Below, piece after piece: positions 35,754 through 47,700 of a stretch of DNA of 64,000 nucleotides. Origin of the DNA: Climacteris rufus (taxonomy: Eukaryota; Chordata; Aves; Passeriformes; Climacteridae); NCBI GenBank assembly GCA_013398175.1, contig VZRZ01002437.1, positions 556,676 through 620,675 on the forward strand. Direction: 5' to 3'. Every line of letters begins with the position of its first letter. The stretch's first letter is position 1. Under the pieces are notes generated by a model, which was not told where the DNA came from, searched no databases, and saw only the letters and a program-made list of their open reading frames with translations. The position numbers and the translations under genes were made by a program.

Positions 35754-38700
35754 ATAAGGGGGGAAGAAAGATAAGATTGGAGACTGTAAAATATAGCCTG
35801 GTGAAGAATTGTGTCTGCTCCACACCTTTTTGTGAGCCACAAAGGCCAGAACGCTTTTTGCCCCTGCTAAGATGGAATAGACTTCATCTATGGATTGTGG
35901 CCACCTTGGTGTTACCTGCATATATTTGGTTCACACACCGAATACCAACAGAGAGTTTTTTTTTGTTTTGTTTTTTTTTTTTAAGAAGATGATTGAAACC
36001 TCTTTCAGGAGGGTTGAAAACATCAATCCTTAATATTTGTGTGATATAAGTATGTATTATCTATTTGTAGATACATGTCAGAAGAGGTTTTTTGCTTAGC
36101 TGAGTGCATTGTATGTATACCATAGCCCTGTATGCAATTTTATGTCCCTGGTTTCACAAATAAGCATCAGACATTAAGAATTTAATTTAAATTCAAATTA
36201 ATGTTAACATAACATAGAATTAAATGCATTTGAATTAACTGATTTTTATTCTAAAGCAGCAGATATGCTTTTCACTGCTGGTACCACTGTTTCAAACCCT
36301 CATCCAACGAATGGTTTGGAAAGGTCAGCAAGTTGAATTTTCTTCTTAGGAAAAACAGTTATTCTACCTTACTTTAAACATCCGAGTTCAACACCTTAGA
36401 ACAGTCATCTTTCTGTGGCCAAAGGAAATAAAATAGATGTACTGTTCTGTAGAGATGTCTATTTCTCTCTCTAACTATTTTTGCCTCTGAATAAAAACTT
36501 AAGGGTAAGTTATCCAGTATGTCTAATTTCAACTTAAACATCTGATTTTAAATTTCATGACTGAAATACACTGATCACACCATTCTCTAAACTTTGACTG
36601 CTAAGTCTGAGTATCATCAAAGAGCTCAGCTGAAAGAAAAGCTAACTTCAGTACCTCACACTGCAGTTCTGTAGTCAACGCCCCCACCAAGTTCACTGAA
36701 AGAAAGCCAGAGGCCCATGTTACCATGTGGCCTGGTCTTTCAGTTGTTTGGAGTTTTTGCTCCTATCTTTTAATCAAGAAGCCAGTTTATTAGAAGAAGG
36801 CTGTGTACAGGTGTTCCTCACTCATTTGCTGAAAGAGTTAAAACTTTACAGTGTCACAGCTAAGATATCTGAGCACTCAGAGAACCTGAATCAATTTTGA
36901 CAGTAACGGCAGACAGGTGGTTGCAAAAATGAATACATTCATTTAGAACATTCAGGACTTGCTATTAAAAACAGAAGATTGACAACTTGCAAACTTTTTT
37001 TTTTATCCCAAGCTTGAAAAAAAGTCTTTTACTTGACATTCTACAGCCTTCTGAAACACTGGTTCATTGAGATGCCAAACTTATAAATGGAACATTCAAT
37101 ACAAAATGGTTATTTTCATTTTTTAAAATCTGTATTAGTACTTCTTTTTTAAATACCAATCACAGAAACAATCCAGTTATCAATAAAATTACATCATATG
37201 GATGCATACCAAAAGCACTTTTGGCAAAGGGCTAGACTTTAATAGATTCAACTGTCTGAAAAATCAGACACCTTATAACTGTCTAATGAATTAGAAAGAT
37301 ACAGCCACCTCGACAGGCTGTTTACCCCCACCCATTTTAGATATATTTGTATCTAAATACAAGCACATCATAAACTTTATTATTTTTCATTAATTTTTAA
37401 CAATGTATATCAGTTACATTGAACTAGGTTTGCACAATGAGCTAAGATTGGATCCTTAATTTTAATAACTATTGTTAGCTGAGGTACTCCAAAAGTTTCA
37501 TATTGTTTAACTGCCAGTGGTAAAATATAAAATTTTGTCTCTCATTTAAGGTATAAGAATGGAAAGCAGCCCGTATACTATGTGACTCATCCCTGAGACA
37601 GTGACACTTGGTTATAGTAGTTCATTAATTGCTCAAAATATTCACGATCTCTATACTGAAGGAAGAAATCTGAAATTCTTAAATAATTCTTAAATGAGAC
37701 CTGCTTTGAATGATCTCTGACCAGACTTGGTCAAACAGCTACTACTTGGCTGAAAGAAAAGAAAACATAGATTTTATTTTTCTTCTCTTTCCTTGTATTA
37801 ACCTGATAATACCTCTCAAGACTCTTTTAGGAATTTTCCCATCCAGACACATCATTTTAATTCATAAACTGCTAAACATTTTGAAGATAACGTTTCATTT
37901 TGATAGTGAGAAATTATATAATGCAGAAGCAGGAGGCAGGGAGTTAAGCTTTAGCTGATTGAGTGCCATGTTGTGCTACTTTCCTTCACAAACAGATTTT
38001 TGTGTTTGCCATTTCAAATTTACCAAATTCTTTATTTTTTGAGCTGGTGAGTGAAGGTAGGTGATGTTGAATCGCCTATTTTAAAACATCATTTTTATTA
38101 AAAAAATCAACTGAAATTATTTGTGTAGCTGAGGGTTAAAATAATGCAGGCTGTTACTCTTTTCTATGTATATTATTTTGGTAGTATTCTGTGAATCTGT
38201 GGAAATATGAAAAGAAACACAAACACACATCCCCCTTTTTACAGAATCCACAACTCTAATTTCAGTACCTTCTCTGAATAATGAGACACAAATATAGATA
38301 TTTCTTAATATTTTGTATAATACGAAATCTTTGTGCAAATTTCTCTCAACCTACTTATGCACTTGTCTGCAAAGACCCATAAATACAGACTTGCTGTGCA
38401 GACACAGATATAATAGCTGTGAAACTATGAAGTATTTAGTCATGTATATTAGGACATTATTATCAGAAGTGGAAAATTAAAACTTTCTAGATTTAATTAG
38501 AAAAAAATTTGAAATATATACTTTCATAATTTGTAATTCTTTCATGTGTGGTTAAGAAGGATTTGAAGGATGTTCTCATTTTTTTTTGTTTTGGGAGAGT
38601 GTGTTATCTGTGAAGAACCTCCTTCAACTATGGCTGATGTTGAGGTCAATTATATTAATGTCATCTCTGTTAAATCTGTTAAGGTAACAGGTGTAGACTA

Positions 38701-40675
38701 GGGCTTGGTCAAGCATGGAAAGTGTTGTAATTTCTTGTGCACAACATTTGCTATTTATTCTAGTTTAAAACTGCCTCGAATAAGTCACATGCAATTGACA
38801 TTCATTATTTTCAAATTCATAAAGGTCAACAGATTCTTTTCTTTTAATCGCTTCCAGTTTGGACAATCTATTTTCCTAATCAACATCTCAAAATAAAACT
38901 TCATTTATTATAAAGGAGAAGAAAATGTCTCAAATTATAGCCCACAAAAGGTTCTGAATGTTAAACCTACAAGAAAACTACTCAAAGTACTCTCCACAGA
39001 GAATGACCTTTTCAATTTTTTATATTTCAGAATCGTTACAGGAGAAACAGTAACGGGATATGCTTGAATATAGAAGCACTAAATGTAAAACAGAGATGGT
39101 TGTAGAAAATGTTTGCAAAATTGAGATTTTTTCAGTCATAAGGGATGGGGGAATTTTTCCCACTAAAAATTAGGAAAAAAGTGATTCTAAGTTCTTTTTG
39201 CTTTAAAAAATTTGGAAAGTCAATAAATTTCTCGCAATAGCTTTTTGAAATTTAGTTTCTAAAGTAGCTTGATTCAGTGGGAAGTGTAAAGGAAAGGTTT
39301 TGTGTAATGCCATGAATTTTCTAGTACTATAGAAACACCCAGAGCTGCATTTGTGAGAATATCTTTGCCTCAGAAGTCTGTGAAATTAGGAATATAGGAA
39401 AAATCCAAAACCATTTACTGACCCTCAGATACAAAGGTATCTAAATCCTTTATTAAGTTCAGTACTGGCTCTGGAACTACTGAGAAGAGGATTAAGCCTA
39501 TGGTTTGGTTCAGGATTAAATTTTAAACTGATTTACTAGCATTATCTCAAAGGCATTGCAACTACCTCACACCCTGCAAAACAAAACAAGTTATTATAAA
39601 ACATTCTATTATCCTCAGATTTTAGTTTCTATATTTCTAATAATGAGAATAGTGGAATTTGCTGTAGCTTAAACATGAATTCATACAAGGTATCAATTCT
39701 ATTTTTATATGTAAATATTGTAATTGAAGTAACCCATAGTAATTCAGAGAATTTATAGCAAACAATCCCAAGGTGTTCATTACTGTTTTAACCTGCAATA
39801 GTTTTGAATACTAAAAGGAAACAGGTCTAGAGTATTTCATCTGCAAACCTTTCCCGTTCTGTATTTCTCATTCTACCAAATAAGAAGCAGAATACTTAGG
39901 AGTTATTTGAAAGTGATTAAAACAAAGTATAATCGACAATCTAAGATGTTAAAATAGAAAGTTGTCACTGACATTTTACCTATGCAAAAAGAGATTTCTA
40001 ATCTCAAGATGTGGAGGTAAAAAATGATAGATAAATGGTAAATTGAAGTATGGTATAAAGGTGTCACTTTTCTTTTGCATCTCCAGCTGCTTTTCTTCTC
40101 AGCCTTATTCAAATTTATTGCTGATTTTTTTCAAGGCTATAAAATCCTGGAGTGTAACACAACCTCACATAATGCTTCCCTCAACTTGTATAGTAGAGGT
40201 ATGATTTACTATTGCAGTAAAACTCTGCTATCAAGTATTTTCTGACTGCTTTTATCTCTTCTGTTGATGAATAAAATGTAAAATGAGATTCCCAAATGAA
40301 TATATAATTGAAGACAAAGTTACTTATTGCAGACTACTTTGGGAAGCAAAATAGATTTAGATGTGATAGTTTAACACTGACACAAAAACGTCTCACAATG
40401 CGTAATTCTTATCTTTTATATCCAGGAGCTTCAGAATTTAAGCAGACTATTAAAAAAAAACCAGAAGACTTTGACACTGTGATTGCAGGGGCATACAGTA
40501 TTTTCTGTGTTTGATTTCTGTATCAAACAATTGGATGATTACTGTTCTTTTCACAATAGAGTTCAAATCTGATGCAAAGGCAATATTGTCCAAGCTGTTT
40601 CTATATATTCCAGTTATGCTTCACTTTTTTGATCAAGAGTTACATTCCTAAATTATAGAATTTGGAATTATTTGC
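35754..40675. other. unannotated 4.9-kb stretch
   Basis: 35775-35945 is somewhat GC-richer and could be part of an unrecognised transposable element. T-runs lie at 35957-35982. The remainder is AT-rich with no recognisable gene. Confidence 0.5.
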
Positions 40676-40694
40676 AAAAAAAAAAAAAAAAAAA
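40676..40694. repeat. A-run (19)
   Basis: Homopolymer with no preceding retrocopy recognised. Confidence 0.95.
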
Positions 40695-40875
40695 GGACAT
40701 AAACCATTCTATTAAAACAAAAATTGTCATGCACCAAGCAAAACAGATTTTACACCTGCTCACTCTCTCCTTCATTCATTACCCGTTACCTTTGCAGTAC
40801 TTTTCTCAGCAATGTTGAATTAACATAGAAATAGAAGGATGAAATTAAGAAAGATAAAAAAATAAGAAAAAAAAA

Positions 40876-41394
40876 ATGCTGTGTCTTTCCTGCAGATGTG
40901 AGTGCTTTGAAAGACACATCTTAGACACTTTGGCATCTATTAAACATTCTTTGGTTGATACTAAATTCAGTGAGTTTTTTGCACAGGTCTGTATGGCGGA
41001 CTTGCAATTCAGCATAAAAGAACAGTTTGTAGTCTTAAATGTGGCATGCAGAAACTGTGAGATGCACAGTGTGGACATGGAGAACAGAGTATGTTCTAAC
41101 TCCCATGTGCAGGGATTTCTGCATGGAACTAACCTAGGCATGAATGGAGATGGTATCTACCCTGCTGAGTTGGCTCTTGTGCTTTTATTGCAGTGCTTGT
41201 ACCAGACTTACATACTGTTTCTCTGCTGGTTTCTCTTCTCAGATGAACAGTGGGAGATGCACATACTATTTGCTACCAATTCTTTCTCCTGTTTGCTGCC
41301 CTGTCAGATTTACTTGAAAGAATTTTTGGAGCAGTGTAAAAAATGTTACAAGAAAGCTGCCGTTTGTAAAAAGCATTTTATTAGGGTTTTTTGA
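40876..41394 (+). other. 172-codon open frame, unassigned, cysteine-rich
   Basis: The frame starts at ATG (40876) directly after an A-run and stops at TGA (41392-41394). It has 15 cysteines, a hydrophobic stretch around residues 103-121 (LALVLLLQCLYQTYILFLCW) and a lysine/cysteine-rich end. No domain or family is recognised. An internal CTTTCCTGCAG at 40885-40895 resembles a splice acceptor, giving an alternative reading as an exon starting at 40896. A 98-codon frame lies on the opposite strand. The length is unusual for chance in AT-rich DNA, but codon use does not look strongly coding. I consider it unproven. Confidence 0.2.
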
Positions 41395-42324
41395 AGACTT
41401 TTTTTTTTTCCATGAATGATCTCAAGCTTTTGAAATGTCTTTTCCTTCTGAATTGGAACTAAATCTGAAAACTCATATGAAGGGATTTAAAAAACAATAA
41501 ATTCAGATTAATCACTTTTATTTAAATTCTATTTTGTACTGTAATACACAGAATAATATAAATAGAAAATGAACAGGACGACAGTTCATGTCTGCATGTG
41601 ACAGAATGGTTTGGGATTTGCTAACCTAGTAGATCTCTTTCAGTTCCATGAATAGTAATTTTGGAAGAAAGGATTAAAGACAGTCATCCTCAGCAACTTG
41701 TTGCTTCTTTGAAACAAAATTTTAGCAAAATTACAACACTCTGTGAGCTGTTTCACTGTTCCAGTAGAAAATATGTTTAATATACATTTTTTAAAGGTAC
41801 TTGTAGAAGTAGACTGCAATTTTGCAATGAAGGTGTATACCGAACAGTACTTTGAGTTTGTGCCAGTTTTTATCTTCAGCATGTCTTGCTAGAAGGTGAA
41901 ATTGTGCTGGTAACCTTGAATTGCTCTTATAAATCAGTAATCCAATAACAATCTTCTACCTGCATTTTTCTTTCCCTTCCTATGGGGTTTTAATTTAGAA
42001 TGGACAAATGAACCACCTCATTTTTGGTGTCATTTTATAGTGAACTGCATCACTTGCAGACAGAAAAGGCAGAGTGCAGACCAGAGGACAGTGCCCATAC
42101 TGCCTTGCCCTGTGAAAGCTAGCAGAGGATTTGAATTAAGAAACAGAATAGCAAACAGGAATGCTATACTGAAGGACTGTGCTACACACAGTTTTCCTAA
42201 GTAAGCATTACTTACCAAAAGACAGGAGGCTTATATAAGTACTTAATAAGTCTATCTCAGGAACATTGTAATAACAAGCTTTGAGAAAGGAGATTTTAAT
42301 TACAACTATTTGAGAAATTAGAAC
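41395..42324. other. unannotated sequence
   Basis: No element recognised. Confidence 0.5.
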
Positions 42325-42430
42325 CTGTGGCAAAGAAAGGAGAAGAGGCTTGACTGAAGTCAGAAAGCAGAGCAGGTTATTAAATTCATGTTTCCCAATT
42401 TTTAGTCCCTACAGTAAATGCCTTCTTAAC
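42325..42430 (+). mobile_element. MIR/CORE-SINE-like fragment
   Basis: The layout is that of a decayed MIR: GGCAAAGAAAGGAGAAGAGG, then TTGACTGAAGTCAGAAAGCA, GAGCAGGTTATTAAATTCA and TTTAGTCCCTACAGTAAATG. These parallel the MIR segments around its 'protein-binding-like' core and the 'last base block' before its tail. Divergence is high, so this is tentative. Confidence 0.45.
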
Positions 42431-42574
42431 ACCAGAGGTCTATATAAATCACTTATCTCACTTAATCAATTGTCTTCCATTGCAGAGGAGTTTGGATTAG
42501 CATCTGTTTTTCTCATTTTCTGCCTGCCTTTGGCAAAAAGCTTAGTCTTCTGAGAACCGAAGTGCTAACTAAAG

Positions 42575-42697
42575 TCTTTGGGCTTAATTTAAGAGCTTGT
42601 GGGTGAAGCTTAATGGTTTATGGTATATGAGAGATCAGAGCAGATGATCAAATAGACCTTTCTCACCTTAAACCATATGAAACTATGGAGACACCTG
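42575..42697 (+). mobile_element. ancient CR1-type LINE 3' end
   Basis: GGGCTTAATTTAAGAGC is followed by GTGGGTGAAGCTTAATGG, TTTATGGTATATGAGAGATC, AGAGCAGATGATCAAATAGA and CCTTTCTCACCTTAAACC, then ATGAAACTATGGA. This is the known order of the 3' terminus of old amniote CR1 elements (the segment where GATGATC precedes GGTCCCTTCT and CCTTAAA). Strongly diverged. Confidence 0.7.
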
Positions 42698-44321
42698 AAA
42701 TATGATAAAGCCAGTGCCAGTGTCACAGATCATGGTGATAAATGCTGAACAAAACCTTCTGCTTGGCTGCAGACTGAAAACAAACAGGCTATGAGCATCC
42801 CAACGCTATGAAGCAACTCAGCCTGCCCTTGTATGCCAGAGAAGAGCAGCAGTGAAGGAATCTGAAATAGCTGCACCTTGTATTATAGCCAGCATATATT
42901 GTGAAAAAAGAAATCTGTTGGGAAGTAAACTGACAGTTGAAGGAAGTATGTTAAATGCCAAGAATGTGGTTCACCTAAATGAAAAGCTCACATTTTCTGA
43001 TCACAGGAACAAAAGCTGTTATGTACAGAGGACATTGATTCTTTTTCTGAGTCTTTTGGTTTTTGTTTAGCTAACAGATTCTCTTGGAAAAAAAATCAGT
43101 GAGTCTGAACTAAGGGAGTTAGTTCTTTATGGCCACTGAGTTGAGGAATTTCTGGAAAACACATTGTATGTGGGTTTCCAGAAGGATCTGAACCCATTTC
43201 GGTATTATCCTGCATCCTGTATGTACCAGTGAAAAATGGTGCTTGAGAAAAGGGTTTAATGTCCTTGACGATGGGTCTGTTTGAGTCACAGCAGGCTGGT
43301 AGTGCAGGCACCACTGAAAAACTACAGCAGAATAAGCTAATAAGCTAATTAGAAAGTGCATCAGAGTTGGAATAGTTTCATTTGTGTGGAAATAGACCTG
43401 TTTTTTGTATACATATTCCAGACAGGAAAAAACTGCCATTCTCAGATGTGTGCAGGCAAAATAAAGATAACTGACAACCATACCTATCTCCTGAAATATG
43501 TGCAGAGGCAACAGCATTGCATTTCACTCCAGTTGTTGTCATCCTTTTCCCCCTGGCCTCTCCTTCACTGAGCAGCATGACTGCCCTTGCTATTGCTTTG
43601 AAGATTTACTCAGCAGGTAGGTCTTGTGATGTAGGATGCTGCACTGCTGTCTCTGCTGCCCTTGTACAGTGAGAAGGGCCTAATACCTTATAAAGATCCT
43701 AAGACAAGCATTTAAGGAAGAAGAGTTTTGTGGATAAAATTTATTCTTTTTTTTTCTCTTTTGAACCAAATTCTTATGTTTTGTCATTAAAACATGGAAA
43801 TAAATGGAGCAGTACCACATTTTACAAAGTGTGAGGAAGAGAGTTGTTGCTGTAATCAAGGTATAAGATATGAAGATGGATAAGGATTTCAGTTGTGTAG
43901 ACATAGTTGAGAAAAGTATTTTTTAATCTGTCAGACAGAAAGAGTCCATAAAATTTAGGCAACATCTGGATGTAAATACCTAGAGAAAGGACTCTAGAGA
44001 CAAAGATTAAGTAAAATAGCACTATTTTAAGTGTCAGAACAAAAATAAGGAAAGCAATCAAAAAACTGCAAAAAAAGCAAGTAACTAGCATATTAATGTC
44101 CTCATAGGTCAGGTCCTACATGCAAGCACAAGTTCTAAATGCACAGAATTCCTCAGATGGAGACTGTAACTTTCTAAAGAACCACATAATAAAGAAGGAA
44201 TGTTGTGCTAGCCAAAATAAAGTTGTTAAAGGACAAAAATCCAATACACACTTATGTTATCAAAGACAAGTAAATATCTAGTGTAAATATCAGGTAAATA
44301 TTACAGGCAAATACCTAAACA
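42698..44321. other. unannotated sequence
   Basis: A cluster of overlapping frames at 43096-43578 (longest 132 codons, minus) reflects locally higher GC rather than a recognisable gene. Confidence 0.5.
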
Positions 44322-44747
44322 GGGTGTCCAAAAAGAAGCAATGAATCTTGTGGAGGGTCTGAGGGAACTGGCATTGTTTAGCCTAGAGACAAAAAGGCTC
44401 AGGGGAGGCCTTACTGCTCTATGACTATCTGAAAGGAAGTTGTAGTGAGGTGGGACTCAGTCTTTTTTCCCGAGTAACAAGTGACAGACAAGAGGAAATT
44501 GGCTAAAGTGGCAACAGGGGAGCTTTAGATTAGATATTAGGAAAAATGACTTCACTGGAGTGGTTGTCAAATGTTGGAACAGGCTGCCCAGGGAAGTGAT
44601 GGAGTCACCATTCCTGAAGGTGTTTAAAAGTTGTACAGTTGTGGCACTTGGGGACATGGTTTAGTGGTGGACTTGGCAGTGTTAGGTTAGGATGATCTTG
44701 AAGATCTTTTTCAGCCTAAATCATTCAATGAGTTTAGGATTCTATCT
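44322..44747 (+). mobile_element. CR1 LINE 3' fragment (about 425 bp)
   Basis: In order: GTGGAGGGTCTGAGGGAACT, TGTTTAGCCTAGAGAC, AAAAGGCTCAGGGGAGGCCT, CTGAAAGGAAGTTGTAG, GATTAGATATTAGGAAAAAT, GGAACAGGCTGCCCAGGGAA, GGTGTTTAAAAG, GCACTTGGGGACATGGTTTA, GTGGTGGACTTGGCAGTG and AGGTTAGGATGATCTTGAAG. The GGGGACATGGTTTAGTGG block marks a different CR1 subfamily from the copies at 25518 and 32830, which have the GAGCAACCTG block instead. Confidence 0.96.
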
Positions 44748-44922
44748 TTTAGGAACACAAAACTTTCCCTGAGCATCTGTATTGACTGAGAGACTGTAAA
44801 TCTCTCAGTCTCAGAAAGAAACTAAAAATGTAAAAGCAGCTTCATGGAATAAATTTTCAACAGGCAAAACTGGGATTTTGATGCAATTTCAACAACATAT
44901 GGTTGGCTGACAAAAATTTCTA

Positions 44923-45053
44923 TCAGAATCACAGAATATTCTACATTGGAAGCGATCCACGAAGGTCATTGAGTCCAACTCAAATGAATGGGCCATAAAG
45001 GTTTGAACCCACAACCTTGATGTTATTTGCACCATGTTCTGAGCTAATTCTGT
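44923..45053 (-). mobile_element. tRNA-Ile/CR1-tailed SINE (TguSINE1-like)
   Basis: On the minus strand the head (45053 to 44989) is a decayed tRNA-Ile. TTAGCTCAG (A-box region, plus 45040-45048) is followed by ATGGTGCAAATAACATC, AAGGTTGTGGGTTCAAACC (B-box) and TTTATGGCCCATTCA. Compared with a tRNA-Ile gene about eight bases of the D-loop are missing. The tail (44988 to 44923) is CR1-like: GAGTTGGACTCAATGACCTT, then ATTCTGTGATTCTG at the 3' end. A tRNA-Ile head plus CR1-type tail is the known architecture of the passerine SINE TguSINE1, mobilised by CR1. It is not a functional tRNA gene, because the D-arm is incomplete and the anticodon loop is altered. It points to a passerine host. Confidence 0.92.
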
Positions 45054-46271
45054 AGTATGTTATTCTTCATTGCAGAATTTGTGGATAACCAGATCTTTAG
45101 AACATCATTGTCCAGCTTCCTCCTTTTCATTTAAGTGTAGATGAGGACCTGTGTCATTTGTGATTTTGTGGTGACTCTCCATGTCAGTTGAAAACTTGTT
45201 GGAGGTGCTAATGAATTTCTGGTTATATTAGAAATGGATAATTGTAACAGTAAATGAAATTAGCTTGGATGGTACAAAACACCTCTCCCTATAAACATAT
45301 GGGTTTGTTACAAATATTTTTTTAAAGGAATGACATTTCAATGAAAGGTGGGGGGGGGTTTGAGAGTCTTTAGGTTTGGGTTTTTTTGTTTGTTTGGGGG
45401 TTCGTTTGCTTGTTTGTTTTTCTTCGCATTCAGTTCATCACAATTCCTATTTGTTACTATACAAAAAAAGGAGAAAAAAAACCCTACATAAAATGGTACA
45501 TGGAAACTGCAGTAGACTAAACCACATTTTTTGCCTACACATTAGAGTTCTGTTATGTAAGTGAACCAGAGTGCAGATAAAGAAATATTATGCCTATATA
45601 TAGAGAAATCTTATCCATCTAAAGAGAATGAATATCACTGAAGGATGTTAAATCATCTTTTTCTTTTTAGCTTTACTAAATATAAATCAGGAAATTTAAA
45701 GGTTTCCCTAGCAATGTCAAACTAACTAAAGTAACCACAACCCTCCCTAATCAAACACCATCAATACAATAAGTCACTCTCGCAGAAGTTACTCTGCCTG
45801 GCACACTGCCTCTTAGTTCCAGGAAGAGTGATTTCCTTGTCAGCTTTTCTGGTGATGAGAAGATTTTTTTAAAATTCTTTCTATCAGGCATCAGGATACA
45901 AAATCACTTCTCAGCTTTGGAGTTGGGATTCACTTCTTATGTCAGCATTACATCACTTAAGTGTGTCCTCACTGAAGAGTTTTTTGGGCTGTGTCTGACC
46001 TTTATATCCAATCCCACCTTGTATTTGTAAGAATTAAACCTCACTGAGGTATTCTCTAAGTTGTGATAGAAATGTCAGAATTTTCCTGAAGAATTTTCTG
46101 ATTTTGCATTTACTAACAGCCCTTTGCCATTTTCTTCCAAGGCAGCATAATAGATTTTCTTCTTATGATTGCTTTCTGCAAGAAAATGGTTAAATCAATA
46201 TGAAGATAACAATTTTGAGCTATAAAGGTAGAGTCTGAATCATGGAGATTCTTGATACACTAAAAATGTGT
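45054..46271. other. unannotated; includes G/T-rich tract
   Basis: 45348-45425 is a G-run followed by TTTG and TTTGGG units. The rest is unique. Confidence 0.5.
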
Positions 46272-46347
46272 ATTTTGTGTAAACAGGTGTATATGGGCAA
46301 CCACACATTATTTTGTGTAAATGTGCATATATTGGCAACCACAGGTC
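46272..46347 (+). repeat. diverged tandem duplication, 38-bp unit
   Basis: ATTTTGTGTAAA starts at 46272 and again at 46310. GGCAACCACA recurs with the same 38-bp spacing. The copies differ at several positions, so this duplication is older than the one at 24876, although the unit length is the same. Confidence 0.85.
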
Positions 46348-47559
46348 ATAAGTCTAACTGAATATTAGGGTTTAGCTGAAATAGCATGTGCTGGTAAGCT
46401 GGACATTTTGAGGTGATGATGGGCTTGGGTGCATAAAATATAGCCTTCACTCAGAGGAACACCAAAAAAAAAAACCTGAATTAAATTTATTTCTGGGTGT
46501 GAATGGTTAATAATAACCTTGGGATGATAACAAAAGACAACCCACTTTTTATATAGACTGTGCATTTTTTCAGTGCCTCATATATTATTAATCAAGAGGT
46601 GGGGATAGAGTCTGACAGGGGACAAATGAAGTTGTTCTGAGTTTTCTTTTTCTTTCTTCCTTCCTGTGATGAGATAGGGGGTGGCAGAGAACAATTGCTC
46701 ACCCTCCATGAAGGTCCTCTTGCACATGAATTGACTTAATTGACTTTTCTGCTTAATACTCCAGACGATGTAATGAGTTGATAGAACAGGTGGTATCGCT
46801 TAACAGATGGATACGGCATGCTATCTGTCTTTAAAGAACTGAAGTGATGATTTTGATTTGCTTATCTAGTATCTTGCTATAACTGGGTTTTGAATGAGGT
46901 CTTCCTAATTATGAGTAATTTCACAGCTGAGTGATTTTATTCTACTATTAGTAAGAGTCATACTAGTCCTCTTTAGTCACATGTATATCTATTACTGCCA
47001 GCAAGTGTCCTTTCTTTCTTCCACCCCAATAGTTAAGGTCTTTCTTTCTAGCTGCTATTTGTTTCAGCACACTAAACATCAGAATAAAACAGCCTCAGTT
47101 TACTTTGTGTGTGATGAGACAGATTGGAGAGTAGGAGCTCTCTGTGTGCATTGGTGAATTTTGACCTTACCCACACGGAAGCAACATATTCTTAATGCTA
47201 AATGCTGGCAATTCAATGTCAATTGGTATCTTATTTCCCTGGTCTAAAGAGGGCATGGAATAGCATGTAGGGAACATAATTCTGTGCTTGGTGTAAGATT
47301 AGATTTGTGAAAGGTGGGTGTGCTGTTACAGGTTATCATAAAAGTAAATTGCATTTACTGGTGGATAAAAATGTTGAGAACTAATTTCACCAGTTCATTT
47401 CAGACCTTTTCATTTAAACTGACAGAAGCAAATTATGGTGCTATAGCTCATTCATCCATGATTTCACGCTCCTACACCCTAGGAAACAAGAGGCAAATCT
47501 CAATGGGTTTCTCCGCAGTAAAACATTTTTAATCAGTAAATAATTCTGAAACTGCGCAG
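46348..47559. other. unannotated sequence
   Basis: 46740-46870 is slightly GC-richer with CpGs near 46766, 46797 and 46813. No element recognised. Confidence 0.45.
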
Positions 47560-47700
47560 TCAAAGCAAATCCTCACTAAGCAAGCCGTATTGTCACTTCC
47601 AATGACAGCACTTCTAGATTTCTCAATGACTGTGCATTGGTTCACTCTTCACAGCAGCTTTCTCTCCAAAGAGAGGAGAGAGTCAGTCCTGAACATTGTT
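47560..47700. other. candidate conserved non-coding block
   Basis: Short balanced-composition stretch containing ACTGCGCAGTCAAAGC, GCAAGCCGTATTGTCACTT and an ATTGG core near 47637, with no repeat signature. Weak evidence. Confidence 0.18.

Noticed and set aside
40308..40514. 68-codon plus frame ending in a protein-like stretch (SEFKQTIKKKPEDFDT) preceded by TTTTATATCCAG
   Set aside because: Possible acceptor but only a weak donor (GTATTT) and an A-run inside the frame; too weak to list as an exon.
43096..43578. Cluster of overlapping frames up to 132 codons
   Set aside because: Overlap on both strands with no recognisable domain or splice structure; explained by locally lower AT content.
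44989..45053. tRNA-Ile gene
   Set aside because: It is the head of a SINE with a CR1 tail; the D-arm is incomplete and the anticodon loop is altered, so no functional tRNA is expected.
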